From Sulfuricurvum sp. (GTDB lineage Bacteria > Campylobacterota > Campylobacteria > Campylobacterales > Sulfurimonadaceae), in contig NZ_JALNYS010000017.1 in NCBI RefSeq assembly GCF_023229695.1, positions 1 through 64,000 on the forward strand: DNA of 64,000 nucleotides, given 5' to 3'. Made by a program: the position numbers and the translations under genes. A model generated the notes under the pieces. It ran no database searches. It saw nothing but the letters and a program-made list of their open reading frames with translations, and was not told where the DNA came from. Positions 59,901 through 64,000 of this stretch are shown one piece after another. Each line of letters opens with the position of its first letter. The stretch's first letter is position 1.

Positions 59901-60249
59901 GACGGTGACGATGCTCCATGCCCTGAGGGCGAGGGGGATACGGCTGGCGATCGATGATTTCGGAACCGGCTATTCGTCGTTGTCGTATCTGAAACGGTTC
60001 CCGATCGACGTACTGAAAATCGACAAGAGTTTTATAGACGATCTCCCTTACGATCAGGATGATATGGCGATTGTTTCGGCCGTTATCGCGATGGGGGAGG
60101 CCCTGGGATTTCAGTTATTGGCGGAAGGGGTGGAACATGAAGAGCAGCTGGCATTTTTACGGCAGAGGGGGTGTACGATGTATCAGGGGTATCTCAAAAG
60201 CCGCCCCCTCCCCGCATCGGAATTTGAAACCCTTTTTAGTAATGATTAA
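56986..60249 (+). CDS. CBS(x4)-PAS(x3)-GGDEF-EAL cyclic-di-GMP protein
   Basis: 1087 residues, no membrane helix. Four CBS motifs (about 5-265) in two pairs can bind adenosine nucleotides. A helix (about 265-295) leads to three PAS domains (about 295-405, 410-535, 540-665). The GGDEF domain (about 670-825) has an intact RLGGDEFAVVL at about 740, and the EAL domain (about 840-1085) has GAEALVRW at about 867 and ELTESALM, IDDFGTGYSSL and KIDKSFI. Both active sites look intact, so it may make or degrade c-di-GMP, switched by nucleotide and PAS signals. It lies just after the tandem repeat array. Confidence 0.88.
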   Translation: MTTMTLKGIVSSKSTPLSGEIALMDALKQMERDQVSSVVVVDERYRPIGIFTEHDTLKTISGYDPSAVTLSEVMTRGVFCMDENTVLHDAYLAMEEKKYRHLVVTDGEGRYRGVVSEGDFLRHMGFEHLVKFKRVQDAMNAIPLLMGKEATIADAAAQMREAGKDYVLILENQTPYGVVSERDIARFRIHGDQDETESVSALAHTELKLVCKSTPLQEAAIVMQDHGIHQLIVVEEQNRFIGILDRHDILKALHGAYFEFLIATIEQKSEALEKLSLKEGELKAEKEIAERNMLKFRTLFESQPDGCALLRPDTVAVEFNDAMCRMLGYTREEFAVLRVNDYEVLESVEETEQRIRKIIQEGPESFESRHRRKDGSMIDVWVNVVAMQIDGEPYLMAMYRDISDKKQIQTELARKSSFLYTLINTIPDLIWLKDLEGTYLACNKMFQRFYNAQEGDIIGKNDFDFVDPALAQFFRDHDLAAVAAGGSRTNEEYLKFGDGSYEGFFETIKTPMKDAAGEDVGVLGVARDISDRKKKENEIKRVQELAHIGTWEWDILEDIFEGSEECFRMHGLSPAQAVSMMAVEERIYEEDRAEFTQAIAHVLWDGMCNMVYRVIDAEKELRWVQLHAEFQFDENGRRVKGIGIVQEITERVRYEKQLETLANYDSLTGLANRSFLMAHLQQSIAKGAREKTMTALFLFDLDRFKDINDSFGHTSGDELLQKVAQRFAQRLRAGDLIARLGGDEFAVVLEQIARPEDAGRFAEEMIRTLAAPFKLQSGIGIHISTSIGIVLSPQDGSEAETLLQNADAALYKAKAEGRGNYRYYTDDLTDSARQRVDCEVQLRRAIEQREFEVYYQPQVHIATGRIVGAEALVRWNDPQRGVISPAQFIPLAEETGMIGVIGEWVLNETCRQGKIWLDQGHRLILAVNLSAHQIRHQNIPEMVDKALKTSGYPAGRLELELTESALMQREEETVTMLHALRARGIRLAIDDFGTGYSSLSYLKRFPIDVLKIDKSFIDDLPYDQDDMAIVSAVIAMGEALGFQLLAEGVEHEEQLAFLRQRGCTMYQGYLKSRPLPASEFETLFSND

Positions 60250-60272
60250 AAGAGCATAACCTTACCAATCCC

Positions 60273-61553
60273 TTACTCTACCCGGTTGCGTCCCCGCTCT
60301 TTGGCCAGATAGAGTTTTTCATCCACCTGTGCGATGTATCGATCGATCGTATCCTGATGGATCGGCAGGGTGTCATCGATAAGGACCGAAATGGCCCCGA
60401 TACTGACGGTGTAGCGGATTGATGCCTTTTCGACAAGGAGCTCGCTTTGTTCCGTCGCATCGCAGATCTTTTGGGCGAGGGCAAGGGCTTCGGCTTTACT
60501 GGTTGTCGGGAGCAAAACCATAAACTCCTCCCCTCCGAAGCGGAAAATATAGTCCGATTTCCGTAACGTTTGTTCTAATATACCGGAAAAATGTTTCAGT
60601 ACCACATCCCCGACGACGTGGCCGTAGGTGTCATTGATAACTTTAAAATGGTCCAGATCGCACATCAGCAGAGAAAACTCTCTCCCCGTCGCTTTGGAGA
60701 TATCGAGTTTGTTCATCATGATTTTGTTAAACAGCCGGCGTGTCAGGAGATGGGTGAGGGGGTCTTTGGCACTCTCTTCGATCTCATTGAGAAAAGCGAT
60801 TTCGTTGCCGATTTCAAGCGAATAGTAGTCGATTCGCTGCATGAGATGGATCAGGGTTGCCGGCAGGAACTCGCTGCTCTTGTAATAGGTTATGACGTTG
60901 GCCGCCAGATCGTGGAGGTTGACGTGGAGTTTTTTGATGACGTTGAAATGGGAGGTCGAGAGGAGATAGGAGGTCGTGGCGTTGTTGAGCCATCGCCCGA
61001 ATTCACAATGGTCGGGATTGAGTTCGGGATAGTGATCGTCAAATTCGTTTTGCTGTACGTAGCGGATCAGACTCAGGATCCATTGAAGATGGTATTCGTA
61101 GTGGATCATAAATTTTTTATCGCCCATCATCGCGATATGGGAGAGGCGAAGCTCATTTTTAAGGGTGAGCTGTTTTAGAAATTTCTGGAGGTAGAGGGCG
61201 GTGATCCGATTTTCATGTTCCGTAAAATAGCGGTTGACGGCGGCAATATGGTCGAAATCGTGATCGTCCGCGAGGATGCCGAGGAGCTGGCGGGCGACGG
61301 TGACGAGTTCACTGTAGAGAAACAGATAGGATATCTCCTGTTCGATCGTAAAATGGACCAGCTCTGCGGTCTTTTTTTCGATCTCCTCGCCGGAACTTGA
61401 GAGGAGGAGTTCGAGGAAGAGTTTTTTATGTTCCGAAATCGCATGGGTATAGAGAAGATCGTTGGAATCGAGGGATTGAACGCTCTGTAGATTGATACAA
61501 AAATCCTGAACACATTCTCGAATTTTGGGAAAATAGTGATAAATTGATTCCAT
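60273..61553 (-). CDS. Diguanylate cyclase with CZB-type zinc-binding domain
   Basis: 426 residues, no membrane segments. A helical N-terminal region (1-145), then a CZB-like domain with HYEYHLQW, HCEFGRWL and HVNLHDLAANVI providing the His/Cys zinc ligands (as in DgcZ), then GGDEF (about 265-426) with CDLDHFKVINDTYGH and FRFGGEEFMVLLP (active GGEEF). Likely makes c-di-GMP when zinc is low, by analogy with DgcZ. Convergent with the upstream c-di-GMP protein. Confidence 0.83.
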   Translation of the reverse strand: MESIYHYFPKIRECVQDFCINLQSVQSLDSNDLLYTHAISEHKKLFLELLLSSSGEEIEKKTAELVHFTIEQEISYLFLYSELVTVARQLLGILADDHDFDHIAAVNRYFTEHENRITALYLQKFLKQLTLKNELRLSHIAMMGDKKFMIHYEYHLQWILSLIRYVQQNEFDDHYPELNPDHCEFGRWLNNATTSYLLSTSHFNVIKKLHVNLHDLAANVITYYKSSEFLPATLIHLMQRIDYYSLEIGNEIAFLNEIEESAKDPLTHLLTRRLFNKIMMNKLDISKATGREFSLLMCDLDHFKVINDTYGHVVGDVVLKHFSGILEQTLRKSDYIFRFGGEEFMVLLPTTSKAEALALAQKICDATEQSELLVEKASIRYTVSIGAISVLIDDTLPIHQDTIDRYIAQVDEKLYLAKERGRNRVE

Positions 61554-61572
61554 AATTATCTCTTTTTTTAAT

Positions 61573-61714
61573 TGATGTTACGCACTTTCCGGGCAGAGCC
61601 CGTAAAGTGGCGGGGACAATTTGTCCCCTGCACCCCCCTGAAGCTACCCGCATCTTTCGGATGCGGGAGATTAACTGCCCTTTACGCACTTGCTAGGGCA
61701 AGATGCGTAAGGTC
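61573..61714. repeat. Dispersed repeat family A (reverse), full length
   Basis: TGATGTTACGCACTTTCCGG ... GGGGACAATTTGTCCCC ... CCCGCATCTTTCGGATGCGG ... GATGCGTAAGGTCAG. Confidence 0.85.
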
Positions 61715-61775
61715 AGTTATTAATACGGTCAAGTATTGTAGCCAATGTCAGAAAAAAGTGAGAAATTTTTATCCT

Positions 61776-62546
61776 TTAACGGACAAAGTCAATCAACCCC
61801 ATGACGATTTCCACTCCGATCAACACAATAATGATCCACTCCAGAAATTCGCTTTTTTTGTGGTTGATGATGTCCATGACGAGGAGGACGTCCTCTTTGA
61901 TCTGGGCGAGTTTGGAGAGGGCGATTTCGTGCCGGTCGTAGAGTTCGAGGACAAAAGCGAGACGGTTGTAGAGCACTTCGGCCTCCGCATCGTCCCAGAG
62001 GATATTGGGCTTGTCCAGCAAAAGGAGATTGCTCACCATATCGTGGCGGGTCAGGGCCAAGAGTTTGGCAAACTGCATCAGGTGGGAGCGGCGGTTGATG
62101 GAGAAAGTGTGGATCGATTCGACAATTTTGCGGCTTTTCGTAAAAAGGGTGTCGAGCCGTTTTTCGTAGTGCTCCAACCCGACGCTTTGGGAGACGGCAA
62201 GGGCGATAATATTGAGATTGAGGGTCGAAGCCGATTGGAGGGTGATCGCTTCATTGGTCACCTCAAACGCGTGCGGGAGGGTCGGTTCAATACGGAGGGG
62301 ATAGTCTTGGGTGATGAGGTGCTCTTGCGAATCGAGGGTGATCCCCAGAAGCGCGAGGGCATTGAGGATATCTTTTTTCTCTTCGGCAATGAGGGTAAGG
62401 ACACCGAAGGGGGCCAATACGGCAAACAGGGTGTCGCTGCGGCCGTAATAACCGTTTTCAACCCCTCTTTTCAAGGTTAGATCGAGCGAATATTCAATCG
62501 CTGCCTGAGAAACGGGTTTGGCGGGATAGAGGGAGAGGAGATTCAT
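61776..62546 (-). CDS. RMD1/YagE (DUF155) family membrane-anchored protein
   Basis: 256 residues. The mid-region LNIIALAVSQSVGLEHYEKR and the C-terminal EWIIIVLIGVEIVMGLIDF (one membrane helix) are typical of the RMD1/DUF155 family, whose role in bacteria is unknown. Start at 62546 preferred; a frame to 62588 begins inside a repeat. Confidence 0.75.
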   Translation of the reverse strand: MNLLSLYPAKPVSQAAIEYSLDLTLKRGVENGYYGRSDTLFAVLAPFGVLTLIAEEKKDILNALALLGITLDSQEHLITQDYPLRIEPTLPHAFEVTNEAITLQSASTLNLNIIALAVSQSVGLEHYEKRLDTLFTKSRKIVESIHTFSINRRSHLMQFAKLLALTRHDMVSNLLLLDKPNILWDDAEAEVLYNRLAFVLELYDRHEIALSKLAQIKEDVLLVMDIINHKKSEFLEWIIIVLIGVEIVMGLIDFVR

Positions 62547-62565
62547 GAGGGGTGCCTTTTTAAGG

Positions 62566-62704
62566 GATGTTACGCACTTTTCGGGCAAAGCCCGTAAAGT
62601 GGCAGGGACAAATGTCCCTACAACCCCCTAAAGCTTCCCGTATCTTTCGGATACGGGAGATTACTGCCTTTTTCGTACTTGTTTAGGCAAGGTGCGTAAG
62701 GTCA
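62566..62704. repeat. Dispersed repeat family A (reverse), full length
   Basis: GATGTTACGCACTTTTCGGG ... AGGGACAAATGTCCCT ... CCCGTATCTTTCGGATACGG ... GGTGCGTAAGGTCAG. Confidence 0.85.
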
Positions 62705-62765
62705 GTTCTTAACCGAAAATGCGTTTTTTTTATTGTACCATTTGTTCATTACAGTGGAGGACATG

Positions 62766-63683
62766 ATGGAGAAACGGCTGATCGGGACAATTTTTGCGGC
62801 AGCTTTGGGGACGGGTGCGTATGCCGACTCCTCGGAGGTGATTTTTTATCCGGATCCCGATTTTTCGCAAGGGGTGGTCCATTTTCATTATGAGGGGGAG
62901 GAACCGAGGCAATACGGTTTTATTTTTGACGAAGGGGTCGGGGAAGATCGGATACTCTTCGCACATCCGGCGGAGCATACGATTGAAAAACTGCCGAACG
63001 GGTTGCTCAAACTGACGTTTGCCGAGACAAAAAAGTATGACTATTACCAAAAAGTGACGCAAAACGATTTTCTCATCGCGCGTAACGGGAACCGGGTCGA
63101 CATTCTGGTGACCGGCGGAGAGTGCCGAAACGCTCCCGATTGTGTGATCGAGAAGAGCAGCCTGCGGGTGATGCTCCCAAGCGGGTACTCCGTCGTACAG
63201 GCCAAAGGGGTCGATCACGAACTCAAAGAGCTGTATCATCCTCAGAGAGAGGAGGAGGGGGATTGTTATTCCCTGATTTCCCGCAACGTCAAAGGGGCAT
63301 CCATGGTGGTGCAGTTGGAAAAAACCGCCCGGACCCGCAGGGTCTACAACGATCAGCTGTTTGAGCCGGGGAGGGTTAAGCTGAGTACAGAGGGGGAAAA
63401 ACTCCTTGCCGATGTTGCGGAGGAGATGAAAAAAGGGGGAGAGAAAAAAGTTTCGATCGATGCGTATACCGACAACACCCCTCTTCAGCGGCTCAAACCC
63501 CTTTATGAGAATAACCGAAACCTTTCAGAAGCGAGGGGGCGATGCGTCGCCGATTATCTTGCCCTTAGGGGAGTGAGGGTTGCCTCGGTGAGCGGATACG
63601 GAGAAGAGGGGGCGATTGCATCGAACGATAGCGATGAAGGGCGTCGCGAAAACGGACGGATCGAGCTGATATTTACCCCTTAA
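62766..63683 (+). CDS. Periplasmic protein with C-terminal OmpA-like peptidoglycan-binding domain
   Basis: 305 residues with a signal peptide (MEKRLIGTIFAAALGTGAYA). A beta-rich N-terminal domain of unknown role is followed by an OmpA-like domain (about 205-305): VSIDAYTDNTPLQR, NLSEARGRCVADYL, VSGYGEEGAIASND and RRENGRIEL. The domain binds diaminopimelate in peptidoglycan. No barrel or lipobox, so it is probably soluble in the periplasm. GGAGG lies 5 nt before the chosen ATG; the ATG at 62763 is too close. Confidence 0.8.
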   Translation: MEKRLIGTIFAAALGTGAYADSSEVIFYPDPDFSQGVVHFHYEGEEPRQYGFIFDEGVGEDRILFAHPAEHTIEKLPNGLLKLTFAETKKYDYYQKVTQNDFLIARNGNRVDILVTGGECRNAPDCVIEKSSLRVMLPSGYSVVQAKGVDHELKELYHPQREEEGDCYSLISRNVKGASMVVQLEKTARTRRVYNDQLFEPGRVKLSTEGEKLLADVAEEMKKGGEKKVSIDAYTDNTPLQRLKPLYENNRNLSEARGRCVADYLALRGVRVASVSGYGEEGAIASNDSDEGRRENGRIELIFTP

Positions 63684-63686
63684 CTG

Positions 63687-63815
63687 TGATGTTACGCACT
63701 TTTCGGGCAAAGCCCGTAAAGTGGCAGGGGACAATTTGTCCCCTGCACCCCCCTGAAGCTACCCGCATCTTTCGGATGCGGGAGATACGCACTTGGGGCA
63801 AGATGCGTAAGATCA
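63687..63815. repeat. Dispersed repeat family A (reverse), slightly shortened
   Basis: TGATGTTACGCACTTTTCGG ... GGGGACAATTTGTCCCC ... CCCGCATCTTTCGGATGCGG ... GATGCGTAAGATCAG, with a short deletion before the right end. Confidence 0.82.
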
Positions 63816-63819
63816 GCTC

Positions 63820-64000
63820 CTAATCCATCTTCTCGTACAGATCGAAGAGGTTGACCCCATCGGGAAGGCGGGATTTTCCGTCGCGGAAACTGCGGGTATG
63901 GGCAATGAGCCGTTTGAAGTGTTTGCGCAGGTGGTAGGCATCGGGGACATTGGGGCGAAACCAGTCCCCTTTGGCGCTGAAGAGCCAGTCGATGACCGTT
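63820..64000 (-). CDS. C-terminal part of an unidentified protein (runs off the window)
   Basis: About 59 codons before a TAG stop, with soluble, basic, helical composition: DWFRPNVPDAYHLRKHFKRL ... GVNLFDLYEKMD. The 5' end is beyond the right edge. No family recognised from this piece. Confidence 0.6.
   Translation of the reverse strand, partial: TVIDWLFSAKGDWFRPNVPDAYHLRKHFKRLIAHTRSFRDGKSRLPDGVNLFDLYEKMD

Noticed and set aside
61572..62480. Long plus-strand frame (302 codons)
   Set aside because: It is antisense to the RMD1-family gene, begins in a repeat, and has skewed acidic composition typical of a shadow frame.

Overview
The window looks like a chromosome segment from a sulfur- or hydrogen-metabolising member of the Campylobacterota, most like Sulfurimonadaceae (for example Sulfuricurvum). 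That placement is an inference from gene content: compact ATGA/TAATG-coupled operons, a periplasmic rhodanese with a Tat-exported molybdoenzyme, many Fe-S membrane proteins, several TonB receptors, and PAS/GGDEF/chemotaxis signalling. I could not run a phylogeny.

Layout. 1-390: end of an rRNA operon (23S 3' end, 5S). 0.8-5.9 kb: two tandem FadL-type outer-membrane proteins, two DUF302-type envelope proteins, a lone PAS protein. 5.9-8 kb (minus): LRV-repeat protein, small protein, Mrp P-loop ATPase. 8.2-16.8 kb (plus): rhodanese, type II DMSO-reductase-family molybdoenzyme (alpha, beta, heme gamma fused to cytochrome c), Cys-rich periplasmic protein, TorD-like chaperone, polyferredoxin. 16.9-21.5 kb: YoeB-type toxin-antitoxin pair, helical protein, DUF493, MoaC, Cache-type membrane protein, MobA. 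MoaC and MobA could serve the molybdoenzyme's cofactor. 21.8-26.5 kb: amidohydrolase, ArsR-like regulator, Aas and LplT (lysophospholipid salvage). 26.6-28.1 kb: decayed AT-rich patch with MntA, a truncated HepT, a possible nuclease toxin and a gene fragment. 28.2-29.5 kb: leuC.

29.6-39.9 kb is the most unusual metabolic region: tonB and a DsbD-like membrane protein diverge from an operon of TonB receptor, membrane-anchored periplasmic protein, NapH-like polyferredoxin, double-cubane reductase and its ATPase activator, followed by exbB and a second receptor. A parallel receptor / anchored protein / polyferredoxin triplet lies at 44.9-48.9 kb. Both sets, tonB, and a cytochrome bd-superfamily pair at 49.5-52.2 kb share a promoter architecture: TAACA direct repeats on an 11-bp pitch, then 9 bp, then a -10 box. 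They may therefore form one regulon, perhaps for metal uptake and reduction and a matching respiratory switch.

40.2-44.7 kb holds an SNF2 helicase and a large partner protein, flanked by inverted copies of a dispersed hairpin repeat. That repeat (about 140-150 bp, imperfect terminal inverted repeats, three internal hairpins) occurs about a dozen times between 28 and 64 kb, twice as tandem arrays of about 107-109 bp. The remainder (52.6-64 kb) is a chemoreceptor, a guanine-deaminase-like enzyme, an M15 peptidase, two cyclic-di-GMP proteins, an RMD1-family protein, an OmpA-type protein and a partial gene at the right edge.
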